Positions 23,927 to 32,083 of a DNA stretch of 41,004 bases are shown here, one piece after another. Positions within the stretch are counted from its first letter, which is position 1, and every line of letters starts with the position of its first letter. The notes below the pieces were generated by a model. It saw nothing but the letters and a program-made list of their open reading frames with translations, had not been told where the DNA came from and made no database searches. The stretch is from JACQRW01 sp964371935. GTDB taxonomy: Bacteria; Patescibacteriota; Minisyncoccia; Sungbacterales; HO2-52-23. Location: contig CAYJOT010000004.1 in NCBI GenBank assembly GCA_964371935.1, forward strand, positions 1-41,004, read 5' to 3'. Made by a program: the position numbers and the translations under genes.

Positions 23927-24337
23927 ATGCCAGGAGAAAGAGGACCAGGAACAGCCGTAACGGCAGAGGCGGCAGAGAAGAAACTAAGCGTGCCACGACG
24001 CATGGCAAATTTTTTCATTGGACCGGAATCTGTCTTAAACCGTGAAGTCCAACAAGGACGATTGACCGCAGAGGCAGCCGACCAGATACTCAAACAACAA
24101 CTGAAAGAGCGGCTTAAAAAAACAGTGGCGCCGATTGTTTTTAGCGGAAAGGTGGCGGGCGGAACTTTGCTTGCGGGACCACTGATTGGCGGAGTGGGCG
24201 CGGGACTGCTATACAAAACCGGCAGATTTGGGTGGGACATTGGTTCGACCACGTACAAATCGAAAAACTTTTTTGACTCTACGGCAAACAATTTTAAACT
24301 TATGTGGTCAAAGATGGGAGTCAGCAAGAAAGAATAA
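23927..24337 (+). CDS. Hypothetical protein with a glycine-rich hydrophobic segment
   Basis: A 136-residue protein: an alanine-rich start (MPGERGPGTAVTAEAAEKKL), a helical middle, then KVAGGTLLAGPLIGGVGAGLL (about 74-93) that could insert in a membrane, and a lysine-rich tail. It overlaps the next gene by one base (TAATG), so both are co-translated. Family unknown. Confidence 0.6.
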   Translation: MPGERGPGTAVTAEAAEKKLSVPRRMANFFIGPESVLNREVQQGRLTAEAADQILKQQLKERLKKTVAPIVFSGKVAGGTLLAGPLIGGVGAGLLYKTGRFGWDIGSTTYKSKNFFDSTANNFKLMWSKMGVSKKE

Positions 24338-24666
24338 TGGATCAGGACCTGAAAAACCTCATCGAACTTGATCTGCTCAAGCTTTTTGATATGGAAGATG
24401 CGGCGGAGGAAGAGCGGGCGACTTTTTTGCAGAGATGCATGGATGAGATTTTTGCGGCCGTGGTAACGCGCATCAAGGAAGATTTGCCAAAGGATAAAAA
24501 ACAGGAGTTTGCGGATACGTTTCGTGCGGGTGTGCCGGAAGAGCGGCGTGTTGCGTTTTTGAAAGAGAACGTGCCGGATATCGGCGAGATGATCATCAAC
24601 ACCATCCTTGCGTTTAAGAAAAGCGCGCGGGATGCGGTGGCAGCCCTTGAACAAGAGACGGAATAA
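24337..24666 (+). CDS. Small helical protein, DUF5663-like in appearance
   Basis: A 109-residue acidic, all-helical protein: MDQDLKNLIELDLLKLFDME, then EERATFLQRCMDEIFAAVVTR, then a heptad-rich remainder ending AALEQETE. Its layout (short helix, EE-rich loop, long helix, F-L-K-E-x-V-P-D) resembles a small protein family common in Patescibacteria, but I cannot confirm the DUF number. The start at 24337 is chosen because it couples with the preceding stop. Confidence 0.6.
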   Translation: MDQDLKNLIELDLLKLFDMEDAAEEERATFLQRCMDEIFAAVVTRIKEDLPKDKKQEFADTFRAGVPEERRVAFLKENVPDIGEMIINTILAFKKSARDAVAALEQETE

Positions 24667-24681
24667 TGGTAACGTGGACAT

Positions 24682-24972
24682 ATGGAAAAATATCTCATGC
24701 AAACAAAACTATCCGTTACATTCTTGCGCGAAGGCAAGCGATTTATTGCCTACTCCTCGGCGCTTGACCTGTCTACCTCAGGAAAGACATTCGAAGAAGC
24801 AAAGCGGCGCTTTGCAGAGATTGTAGAAATTTTCTTTGAAGAGGTTGAGAGACAGGGGACGCTTAAAGAAGTGCTCCAAAATTTGGGTTGGCAAAAACAG
24901 CAGAAGCGGTGGACTCCGCCCGCAATCATCGGGCACGAATCACAGATGGTCCGCGTACCCGCTTTTGCGTAA
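24682..24972 (+). CDS. HicB-family antitoxin (toxin partner truncated)
   Basis: A 96-residue HicB-type protein: KLSVTFLREGKRFIAYSSAL, then DLSTSGKTFEEAKRRFAEIVEIFFEE (in part) and a C-terminal VRVPAFA. Two starts are possible (24682 and an ATG five codons later). The toxin gene begins 2 bp after its stop but is cut to 17 codons, so this antitoxin appears orphaned. Confidence 0.8.
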   Translation: MEKYLMQTKLSVTFLREGKRFIAYSSALDLSTSGKTFEEAKRRFAEIVEIFFEEVERQGTLKEVLQNLGWQKQQKRWTPPAIIGHESQMVRVPAFA

Positions 24973-24974
24973 TT

Positions 24975-25028
24975 ATGCCCGGCATTACTCCAATCAGCTG
25001 GAAAAAATTTGAGAAGTTTGTCCTCTGA
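24975..25028 (+). pseudogene. hicA truncated after 17 codons
   Basis: The frame MPGITPISWKKFEKFVL ends at TGA (25026-25028). This matches the first helix of HicA toxins paired with this HicB type; the catalytic G-(D/S)-H block and the rest are missing. Nine bp further on begins a 48-bp copy of the 5' end of the penicillin-binding protein gene, which marks the breakpoint. Confidence 0.7.
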
Positions 25029-25036
25029 AAAGATCC

Positions 25037-25084
25037 TCCCGAAAATGGAAGATTGCGCGCCGCATCGGTTTTTTTGTTTTGGCG
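25037..25084 (+). repeat. 48-bp direct repeat, left copy
   Basis: These 48 bp are identical to 26057-26104, the codons for about residues 5-20 of the penicillin-binding protein. Weaker similarity continues on both sides (to about 25026 and 25099). The copy is out of context here and non-coding. The two copies are exactly 1020 bp apart and enclose the AbiEii-like pair. Confidence 0.9.
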
Positions 25085-25146
25085 TTTGGTTGTATCGGGA
25101 AGAAGCGAGATTTGAAAATTAACTCCGACCGTGGTATGCTGCTGGT

Positions 25147-25449
25147 ATGGAACAAGTAGCGATTAAAGTGCGAGCGGCTCCTCCGCCGGACTTCCGGCCA
25201 CTTCTCTGGTCTCTTCGGTGGGATGATATTGATATTGACGAGGATAAAGAGGACATTATTATAAACACGATCAATGAGGGATCTCTTGATCAGTGGCGGT
25301 GGCTCATCAGGACGTATGGCAAAGACGCCATTCGCCATATACTGCAAGAAAGGCTTACCACGGAATTTCATTCCGGATCGCGCAATTTGGCAAAGATTAT
25401 TTTTTCAATTCCTCATTTTCGTAATGCACGAAGAAGCGTTGACAAATGA
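25147..25449 (+). CDS. Probable antitoxin of an AbiEii-like pair (DUF6922-like)
   Basis: A 100-residue protein: PPPDFRPLLWSLRWDDIDID, then EDIIINTINEGSLDQWRWLI and RTYGKDAIRHILQERLTTEF. This D-x-D followed by a helical L-D-x-x-R-W-L-x-x-x-Y-G pattern is typical of small proteins encoded before AbiEii-type nucleotidyltransferases. It overlaps the next gene by 26 bp. The antitoxin role is inferred from this arrangement. Confidence 0.7.
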   Translation: MEQVAIKVRAAPPPDFRPLLWSLRWDDIDIDEDKEDIIINTINEGSLDQWRWLIRTYGKDAIRHILQERLTTEFHSGSRNLAKIIFSIPHFRNARRSVDK

Positions 25450-26041
25450 AGCGGCGGCACTGTTTCCGCTATTTCAAAAATTTAAAGGATTCTATCTCGT
25501 GGGAGGAACAGCGCTCGCACTGCAGATCGGACATCGTGTCTCGGTAGATTTTGATTTTTTTTGTTTTGAGGAGCTATCTACCCACTTATTACCCCGCGTA
25601 AGGCGGGTGTTTTCAGGACATTCAATCTTAGTAACATACGCGGTACCGGAACAGCTTAATCTGATTCTTGACGGCGTAAAGGTAACGTTTTTTTACTATC
25701 CGTATCCCACCGTAGAACCCTTTGTCTTGTACAAAGACATTGCACTGGCTAGCGTGAATGAAATCGCCGCAATGAAAGCATTCGCAGTCGGAAAACGGAT
25801 TGCATACAAAGATTATGTTGATTGGTATTTTTTGCTGCGCGATAGACGGGTAAGCATACAGCATGTTATAACACTTGCGCGAACAAAATTTGGCGGTGAT
25901 TTTAATGACCGGCTTTTTCTGGGACAACTGGCGTCTCTTGACGATGTGCCAACACAAAAGATTAATTTTCTTAATGATGAGCCAACACGCGAAGTGATTG
26001 GAATTTTTTTAAAAGAAGCTGTTAAAGAGTGTGTGCGTTGA
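25424..26041 (+). CDS. AbiEii-like nucleotidyltransferase toxin
   Basis: A 205-residue protein with the nucleotidyltransferase core FYLVGGTALALQIGHRVSVD, where GG and the D-F-D pair (SVDFDFF) are the metal-binding motif, followed by a third acidic strand candidate and the K-x-x-A-x-x-x-R-x-x-x-K-D-Y-x-D block (MKAFAVGKRIAYKDYVDWYF). AbiEii toxins modify tRNA or other targets. The start at 25424 overlaps the antitoxin; a longer frame from 25274 is rejected. It ends 3 bp before the penicillin-binding protein gene. Confidence 0.8.
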   Translation: MHEEALTNEAAALFPLFQKFKGFYLVGGTALALQIGHRVSVDFDFFCFEELSTHLLPRVRRVFSGHSILVTYAVPEQLNLILDGVKVTFFYYPYPTVEPFVLYKDIALASVNEIAAMKAFAVGKRIAYKDYVDWYFLLRDRRVSIQHVITLARTKFGGDFNDRLFLGQLASLDDVPTQKINFLNDEPTREVIGIFLKEAVKECVR

Positions 26042-26044
26042 CGT

Positions 26045-28588
26045 ATGAGAAAACCATCCCGAAAATGGAAGATTGCGCGCCGCATCGGTTTTTTTGTTTT
26101 GGCGCTGTTTTTTATCGGCCTCACGGCAAGTGCCGCAAGCATTTTTTGGTTGAGCCGCAATCTGCCGAATCCGGAGCGGATCTCGGAGCGGGCAGTTGCC
26201 GAGTCAACCAAGATTTATGACCGCACCGGCAAGATATTGCTTTACGATATCCACGGCGAGGAGAAACGCACAATCATTCCATTTGATCAGATCCCTTTGG
26301 GTGTCGTGCAGGCAACGCTTGCGGCCGAGGATATTCGTTTTTACCAGCATCCTGGTATTGATGTGCGCGGCGTGATCCGCGCAGTGCTTGCGAATCTTCG
26401 CGGAGGAGGCGCGGTGCAGGGCGGATCCACCATTACCCAGCAACTCGTAAAAAAGGCCCTGCTCTCGGATGAGCGCACTATCGCTCGAAAAATTAAGGAG
26501 GCGGTGTTGGCCGTCCTACTTGAACGCAAATATTCCAAAGATGAAATTCTGGGCATGTACTTGAACCAGATACCCTACGGATCAAATGCGTATGGCATCT
26601 CGGCCGCAGCCCAGACCTTTTTCGGCAAACAAGCATCGGAGCTTACGCTCACGGAGGCTGCCACGCTCGCAGCGCTTCCCAACGCGCCTACGCGCCTTTC
26701 TCCATACGGATCACGTCGGGAGGAATTAATCAGCAGGAGAAATTACATCCTGGATCGCATGGCTGAAGCCGGGTTCGCGACCAAAGAAGAAGTATCTGCG
26801 GCAAAAAATACCGTTGTCAGCGTCATGCCTCCGCGGCAGGGCTTGATTGCGCCGCATTTTGTAATGTATGTACGCGAATATCTGCAGGAAAAATACGGAG
26901 AGAGCGCGGTCGAGCAGAGCGGGTTCAAGGTGATTACCACGCTTGATGTGGATATGCAGAATGCCACGGAAAAAATCATTAAAGACAGCGCCCAGCTTAA
27001 TGAAAAACAGGCGGGCGCGGCAAATGCCGCGGCCGTAGCGATCAACCCAAAAACGGGTGATATTCTGGCTATGGCTGGTTCCGCAGACTACTGGAGCAAA
27101 CCTAAACCGGAGGGATGCAAGCCGGGCATAAACTGCCGGCTTGATCCGCACGTCAATATCGCAACACGCTCGCGCCAGCCAGGGTCTTCGTTCAAACCCT
27201 TTGTCTACGCGGCTGCCTTTATCAAGGGGTTTACACCCGAGACAGTCGTATTTGACGTATTCACTGAATTCAACACCTACTGTAATGCAAACGGCACTCC
27301 GGGGCCTTCGGCAACTGCGGAAACGCGCTGTTACCACCCGCAGAACTATGACGGCACGTTTCGCGGACCGGTAAGCTTGCGTCAGGCGCTTGCGCAATCC
27401 TTGAATGTCCCGGCGGTTAAACTGCTCTACCTTGCCGGCATCAAAAACTCCATCGCAACCGCGCAATCCATGGGCATCTCTACCCTTACCGACCCGAGCC
27501 GGTATGGGCTTTCATTGGTGTTGGGCGGAGCCGAGGTGACCCTGCTTGATATGACATCCGCATACGGCATTTTCGCGCAAGACGGCATCCTGCATCCGCG
27601 AACCGCGATATTGCGGATTGAAAACACAAAGGGCGTTGTATGGGAAGAAAAAAAGGGGTCGGCAACCCCGGTGCTCGATACCGAAGTCAGCCGCACTATA
27701 AACAGCATCCTTTCCGACAACCAGGCACGAGTGCCAGTGTTCAGTCCCTCAAGCTCGCTCTACTTTCCCGGCAAAAAGATTGCCGCAAAAACCGGCACCA
27801 CCCAGGATTATCGGGACGCATGGACTATCGGATACACGCCCTCGATCGTGATCGGCGTGTGGGTCGGTAACAGCGATAACACGGCCATGCGCCAATCCGC
27901 AGCGTCGGTTATGGTGGCTGCTCCCATCTGGCACAAACTTATGGCATATGCGCTTGAGAAAATACCACCGGAGGATTTTATTGCGCCGGAAAAGAAGGAG
28001 CCGACCAAGGCAGTGTTCCGCGGCGCATATCGGGGGGGACCGTTTATAAAAATCGATTCCGTTTCAAAAAAACTGGCGACGGCATATACGCCGCCGGAGC
28101 TGGTGCAGGAAGTCGGACTCGGCCCAGTACAGTCAATCCTTGGATTGATCAATAAGGACGATCCGCTCGGGCCCCCGCCTGCCAATCCTTATCAGGACGG
28201 ACAGTATGTTAATTGGCAGAGCAGCATTGATGCATGGACAGCAGCGCACGGCGTTCCCTCCATAAGGGTGCCAAGCGAGACCGACGACGTGCATACTCCG
28301 GAAAAGCGCCCGCGCATCTCATTGATACTTTCCAATCCTGATCCGGACCAGTTAAAAAACGTGCGCGAGATCACCGTGTCCGTAAGCGCGGCCTTTCCGC
28401 TCCGCGAGGTGTCATTGTTCATCAATGACGAGCTGATCGATTCAAAAACCGCGCCGATTATCACCCAGCAATTCACGTTTCCCCTTCCATCCCCGCTCGC
28501 CCCGGGAACCTACGCCATAAAGATCACCGCCTACGACGCAATGGAAAACAAAGAGACGCTGGAGCAGAAAGTGACGGTGGTGGAGTAA
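26045..28588 (+). CDS. Bifunctional class A penicillin-binding protein (PBP1A-like)
   Basis: This enzyme polymerises glycan strands and crosslinks peptides in the cell wall. The 847-residue protein has a membrane anchor (about 12-36), the GT51 transglycosylase with AAEDIRFYQHPGID and GGSTITQQLVKK (about 85-140), and a transpeptidase with S-x-x-K in GSSFKPF (about 383), S-x-N in AQSLNVPAV (about 452) and KTGTTQDYRDAW (about 582). A C-terminal beta-rich domain (LREVSLFINDELIDSKT) resembles Ig/Big domains. Its first codons are duplicated 1 kb upstream. It is convergent with dnaN; the stop codons are 2 bp apart. Confidence 0.95.
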   Translation: MRKPSRKWKIARRIGFFVLALFFIGLTASAASIFWLSRNLPNPERISERAVAESTKIYDRTGKILLYDIHGEEKRTIIPFDQIPLGVVQATLAAEDIRFYQHPGIDVRGVIRAVLANLRGGGAVQGGSTITQQLVKKALLSDERTIARKIKEAVLAVLLERKYSKDEILGMYLNQIPYGSNAYGISAAAQTFFGKQASELTLTEAATLAALPNAPTRLSPYGSRREELISRRNYILDRMAEAGFATKEEVSAAKNTVVSVMPPRQGLIAPHFVMYVREYLQEKYGESAVEQSGFKVITTLDVDMQNATEKIIKDSAQLNEKQAGAANAAAVAINPKTGDILAMAGSADYWSKPKPEGCKPGINCRLDPHVNIATRSRQPGSSFKPFVYAAAFIKGFTPETVVFDVFTEFNTYCNANGTPGPSATAETRCYHPQNYDGTFRGPVSLRQALAQSLNVPAVKLLYLAGIKNSIATAQSMGISTLTDPSRYGLSLVLGGAEVTLLDMTSAYGIFAQDGILHPRTAILRIENTKGVVWEEKKGSATPVLDTEVSRTINSILSDNQARVPVFSPSSSLYFPGKKIAAKTGTTQDYRDAWTIGYTPSIVIGVWVGNSDNTAMRQSAASVMVAAPIWHKLMAYALEKIPPEDFIAPEKKEPTKAVFRGAYRGGPFIKIDSVSKKLATAYTPPELVQEVGLGPVQSILGLINKDDPLGPPPANPYQDGQYVNWQSSIDAWTAAHGVPSIRVPSETDDVHTPEKRPRISLILSNPDPDQLKNVREITVSVSAAFPLREVSLFINDELIDSKTAPIITQQFTFPLPSPLAPGTYAIKITAYDAMENKETLEQKVTVVE
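26057..26104 (+). repeat. 48-bp direct repeat, right copy
   Basis: This is the original copy of the repeat: it lies in frame at the start of the penicillin-binding protein gene. See 25037-25084 for the duplicate. Confidence 0.9.
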
Positions 28589-28590
28589 AC

Positions 28591-29706
28591 CTACGACACC
28601 CTGATTGGCATAATCACATAAAGGAGTGAGTTGTCGGTTCGGTCGTGCATGAGGGCGGGGGCGGTTTCGTTATTCATGCCGAAGAATATCTCGTCTCCCT
28701 GAAGCATGGTCAGGCCGTCCATGAGATAGTGGTAGTTGAAGCTGACCTTTGCCTCTTTTCCGGAGAGTGCGATGGGAAAGCGCGTATGATACTCACCAAT
28801 CTCCTGGTTTGCCGAAAATATTTTGCATTCGCTCTCGGTGAACGAGAGTGTGACATCCTGCAGCTTGGAGGCAAATATACTTGACGAGCGCACCGCCTGC
28901 AGGAGCTCGGTGCGCTTGACAAAACAGGTGGTCCCAAACTGGTTTGGAATAATGGCGCCGTACTCGGGAAAGTTGCCATCAATAAGGCGTGAGATGATTC
29001 TCATGCCCTCCCGCTCAATTAGTATTTGATTGTCTCCAAGACTGATCAAGACCAGTTCCTCGCCGTCAAGAATCCGGGAAAGTTCGCTTGCCGTGCGATG
29101 CGGAAGAATAAAAGAGAATTGATGAGCATCGTTGTCTGACCGGAAACCGTTGCCGGACGGCAGCAGAATAGTCTTTTCCGCAAGCCGAAACGTGTCGGTC
29201 GCGGCAAGATGTAGGGTTCGCAGACCCACTTTACAGTTGATGCCGGTAAGCTCGGGTTTAAATTCCGAAAGTGAGGCCGCCGGCAGCACGCTTGCGAGTC
29301 CGTTTTGCAATTCAACGCTGCTAACCTGGAATGAAGTATTTTTTTTGATGGTCGGTATAAGGGGAAAATCGGTTGCCGGCATACCATTGAGCCGCGCATC
29401 CCGTGTATCACTTTTTACAATCACGCTGCTCCCCTTTTCTTCTAATTGTATTTTGTCGTCGCTCATGGATTGCACAAGGGCTGACGCGATCTTGGCCGGG
29501 ATGCTTACCTTGCCGGCCTTGCCGCCGCTCCCGGGAATCGTCAATTGCACCGCGTATTCGAGGTTGGTCGCCGTAATGGTGAGCGTATTTTCGCGGACTT
29601 CAAGAAGTATATTGCCCAGAATCGGCAAGGTTAGATTCTTACCGGTAAAACGTTCCGCAATCAAGAATGCGCGCTCTAAATTTTGTCGAACACAGGTGAA
29701 TTTCAT
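28591..29706 (-). CDS. dnaN: DNA polymerase III beta sliding clamp
   Basis: The clamp holds the replicase on DNA. The 371-residue protein (normal length) opens MKFTCVRQNLERAFLIAERF and has three repeated clamp domains, ending YVIMPIRVS, the conserved M-P-(I/M)-R tail. It follows dnaA on the minus strand, separated by 186 bp that contain an AT-only palindrome. No ribosome site is seen before the ATG. Confidence 0.97.
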   Translation of the reverse strand: MKFTCVRQNLERAFLIAERFTGKNLTLPILGNILLEVRENTLTITATNLEYAVQLTIPGSGGKAGKVSIPAKIASALVQSMSDDKIQLEEKGSSVIVKSDTRDARLNGMPATDFPLIPTIKKNTSFQVSSVELQNGLASVLPAASLSEFKPELTGINCKVGLRTLHLAATDTFRLAEKTILLPSGNGFRSDNDAHQFSFILPHRTASELSRILDGEELVLISLGDNQILIEREGMRIISRLIDGNFPEYGAIIPNQFGTTCFVKRTELLQAVRSSSIFASKLQDVTLSFTESECKIFSANQEIGEYHTRFPIALSGKEAKVSFNYHYLMDGLTMLQGDEIFFGMNNETAPALMHDRTDNSLLYVIMPIRVS

Positions 29707-29892
29707 AGTGGGTGTAATAATAACAATAATTTAATATATATAATTATTATTGTTATTATTAGAATGGCATAACATGGGGAAACCTCAAAAATACTTGATT
29801 GATAATAGATTACGGCTTATTTGTCTGTGTGTATGTCCGGTGCATATATTGTGCAATGTACGGGAAATCGTGTGGATACTATGAGATGTTTT
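29707..29892. other. dnaA-dnaN intergenic region: AT palindrome, candidate unwinding element
   Basis: Between 29713 and 29762 the sequence is almost only A and T. The arms TAATAATAACAATAAT (29715-29730) and ATTATTGTTATTATTA (29746-29761) are perfect 16-bp reverse complements around a 15-nt AT loop, so a cruciform or hairpin can form. A near-consensus DnaA box TGTGGATAC lies at 29871-29879. Location beside dnaA and dnaN makes this, or the region 31300-31385, the probable chromosomal origin. No clear cluster of boxes is visible. Confidence 0.5.
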
Positions 29893-31284
29893 TTAAATTT
29901 CGTGAAAGATCTTCTCGCGTATCCGACGGATTTCCTCATGTAATTCAGAGTTTATCAAGAGTTCTTTCCCAACTTTTTCACAGGAGTGAATTACTGTGGT
30001 GTGATCGCGGCCTCCGAATTTTTCACCTATTGATGGAAAAGAACTCTTCATTTCTTCACGCATTAAATACATCGCAATCTGACGTGGTTTAACCACTTCT
30101 TGCTTGCGCGAGCGGTGCAGGAGTTCGGCCTCGCTCATGTCGTAGAATTCAGATACGGCTTTAATGATTTTTTTTGCAGAGATGAATTTCTTCGGCGCGC
30201 TAGAGTGGTTTAAAACGACTTTTCGTGCGGCGTCTATATTCATAGGGGCGCTTGAGAGTTTTGACGCGACCACAATGCGGTTGAGCGCCCCCTCAAGCTC
30301 GCGGATATTCTTGGTGATTTTTTCCGCAAGGTAGCGCAACACGTCTTCGGGGACCGCGACCTGCTTTATCTCGGTCTTGATCCTGAGAATGAGTAGGCGC
30401 GTCTCAAAGTCCGGCAAGCCCACATCGGCAATCATGCCACCCTCAAAGCGCGAACGAAGACGCTGTTCAAGGTCGGGAATGGCTTTTGGAGGACGGTCCG
30501 AAGAAATGATAATCTGCTTGTTTCGCTCGTATAATGAGTTAAAGGTATGGAAAAACTCTTCCTGCATTTTTTCGGTGCGGGCAATGAATTGAATATCATC
30601 AAGAACCAGAAGGTCAATGTCGCGATATTTATGCTTAAGTTGCTGCATGCTCTGGTTTTTCAACGCCTCGACAATCTCTCCCATATACTTTTCCGCCGGG
30701 ATATACCGAACCTTATATGATGAGTTTTTGTTGAGCAGTTCGTTCCCGATCGCCTGGATGAGGTGGGTTTTTCCAAGCCCGGTATCTCCGTAAATAAAAA
30801 ACGGATTATAACTGGTGCCCGGATTTTTAATGACCGACTGCGCCGCAGCATGGGCAAGTTCATTGAAGGATCCGACTACAAATGTGTCAAATGTGTATCG
30901 TGGATTGAGATTGGTGAGTGGATCAACGGTTAGATCGCGCATAGAACCGGACTCGTCTCCTCCCACTTCAGTCGGAGCCGGAGCTCGTCTGCGCCGCGCC
31001 ACATCTCCGTGGCCGAGCGTCAGTGGTTTCATACCCTCGGGTCTGCCGATCACATACTGGACGTCTTTTATGTCCGCAGAGATGGCGCGTAGCGCATGAA
31101 GGATTGTTTTATGGAACTTGTTTTGCAGCCACTCTTTGACAAACGCATTAGGAACGCACACGGTCGCAACGCCCCCATGAAGATGCGTAATGCCGGTTTC
31201 TTGGAACCAGGTGAGAAAACTCGGCCGTGAAATATCCAATTCGATCTTTGAGAGCACATTTTGCCAAAGTTCTTGTTTTTCCAT
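29893..31284 (-). CDS. dnaA: Chromosomal replication initiator DnaA
   Basis: DnaA binds origin boxes and melts DNA. The protein of 463 residues (ATG at 31284; a TTG start five codons earlier at 31299 is possible) shows domain I (LWQNVLSKIELDISRPSFLTW), a short linker, AAA+ motifs GDTGLGKTHL (about 165) and LLVLDDIQFI, the R-R-R finger region RLRSRFEGG, and the C-terminal helix-turn-helix with the signature GRDHTTVIHSCEKV. All functional blocks are present. Confidence 0.97.
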   Translation of the reverse strand: MEKQELWQNVLSKIELDISRPSFLTWFQETGITHLHGGVATVCVPNAFVKEWLQNKFHKTILHALRAISADIKDVQYVIGRPEGMKPLTLGHGDVARRRRAPAPTEVGGDESGSMRDLTVDPLTNLNPRYTFDTFVVGSFNELAHAAAQSVIKNPGTSYNPFFIYGDTGLGKTHLIQAIGNELLNKNSSYKVRYIPAEKYMGEIVEALKNQSMQQLKHKYRDIDLLVLDDIQFIARTEKMQEEFFHTFNSLYERNKQIIISSDRPPKAIPDLEQRLRSRFEGGMIADVGLPDFETRLLILRIKTEIKQVAVPEDVLRYLAEKITKNIRELEGALNRIVVASKLSSAPMNIDAARKVVLNHSSAPKKFISAKKIIKAVSEFYDMSEAELLHRSRKQEVVKPRQIAMYLMREEMKSSFPSIGEKFGGRDHTTVIHSCEKVGKELLINSELHEEIRRIREKIFHEI

Positions 31285-31323
31285 TTGGATAAGTGACAAA
31301 TTATGAGAAGTAGGGTATACTCA

Positions 31324-31353
31324 AGTGTACCAAAGGTTTTCCACAGGGGTCAA
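31324..31353 (-). promoter_or_regulatory. dnaA promoter with embedded DnaA box
   Basis: Minus-strand TTGACC (31348-31353), 18 nt, TACACT (31324-31329). The spacer contains TTTTCCACA (31337-31345, plus-strand orientation), which fits the relaxed DnaA-box consensus TTWTNCACA. Binding there would block the promoter, so autorepression is plausible. A second, weaker box-like TGTGGAAAT lies at 31365-31373, just before rpmH. Confidence 0.6.
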
Positions 31354-31385
31354 CTCCGGGCTTTTGTGGAAATCATGTGTATGAT

Positions 31386-31520
31386 ATGTCGATAACCTAC
31401 CAACCATCAAAACGGAAACGAAAACGGACGCACGGGTTTCGAAGCCGTACCCAGACGACATCGGGACGGCGCGTGCTGGCTCGGCGCAGGGCAAAGGGAA
31501 GAAAGAGATTGTCCGTCTAA
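31386..31520 (+). CDS. rpmH: 50S ribosomal protein L34
   Basis: A 44-residue, extremely basic protein: MSITYQPSKRKRKRTHGFRS, then a T-x-x-G-R-x-V-L-x-x-R-R-x-K-G-R-x-x-L-S-V end. This is an unmistakable L34. The gene is too short for length-filtered gene lists. It is divergent from dnaA, as in most bacteria, and its stop is 1 bp before rnpA. Confidence 0.97.
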   Translation: MSITYQPSKRKRKRTHGFRSRTQTTSGRRVLARRRAKGRKRLSV

Positions 31521-31521
31521 T

Positions 31522-31860
31522 ATGCAACCCGCGCAACGTCTGTCTGTCGCCAGTGATTTCCGGTTACTTTTTTCGCGGGGAAGGCGCGTGGAGTCCCCAC
31601 TCTTTTGTCTTGTCTGGCGAAAGAATGATCTCCCGGGTTCGCGCCTCGCTTTTGTCGCCTCCAAGGGGGTTGCGAAGCGCGCGGTGGTCCGCAACCGGCT
31701 TCGCAGGCGGGCGCGGGAATGGTGCCGGAGACGGGCGGACCTCTTTCGCGCACCCGTTGATCTGGCAGTTATTTTTAAAAAAGATGCGGCAAGAGCAACG
31801 CGCCATGTATTCTATGAAGAACTTGAACGATCAACCTCAACACTGCTCCGGCGCGACTAG
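31522..31860 (+). CDS. rnpA: Ribonuclease P protein component
   Basis: RnpA assists the catalytic RNA in maturing tRNA 5' ends. The 112-residue basic protein has the family core: RLSVASDFRLLFSRGRRVES, FVASKGVAKRAVVRNRLRRR (with the RNR motif) and RDLFR-like ADLFRAPVDLAVIFK. The stop is TAG. Order rpmH-rnpA-yidD-yidC-jag is ancestral. Confidence 0.95.
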   Translation: MQPAQRLSVASDFRLLFSRGRRVESPLFCLVWRKNDLPGSRLAFVASKGVAKRAVVRNRLRRRAREWCRRRADLFRAPVDLAVIFKKDAARATRHVFYEELERSTSTLLRRD

Positions 31861-32083
31861 TTTGTGTATTGTTGTTGTGCGCATCTATCAGATGACGCTC
31901 TCACTTGAGCATGGGGTTGCCGGATATGTGCTCCCGTATCGCGTCTGCAGATTCTTTCCCACCTGTTCAGCGTATGCGATTGCCGCACTCCGTCAATATG
32001 GACTTTTCACAGGCCTTATGGTATCACTGAAACGGATTTTACGGTGCCATCCATGGCACGCTGGCGGATATGACCCATTATGA
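31814..32083 (+). CDS. yidD: Membrane-protein insertion efficiency factor YidD
   Basis: YidD is a small peripheral membrane protein that helps YidC. The end CRFFPTCSAYAIAALRQYG and ILRCHPWHAGGYDPL is diagnostic, with the three conserved cysteines. The start is uncertain: ATG at 31814 overlaps rnpA by 47 bp and gives 89 residues, whereas a TTG at 31862 directly after the rnpA stop gives 73, closer to the family norm. Its stop overlaps the yidC start (ATGA). Confidence 0.92.
   Translation: MKNLNDQPQHCSGATSLCIVVVRIYQMTLSLEHGVAGYVLPYRVCRFFPTCSAYAIAALRQYGLFTGLMVSLKRILRCHPWHAGGYDPL

Noticed and set aside
26726..27466. A 246-codon open frame antisense to the penicillin-binding protein gene
   Set aside because: It lies wholly inside a well-supported gene, has arginine/cysteine-rich composition typical of a shadow frame and no promoter or ribosome site.
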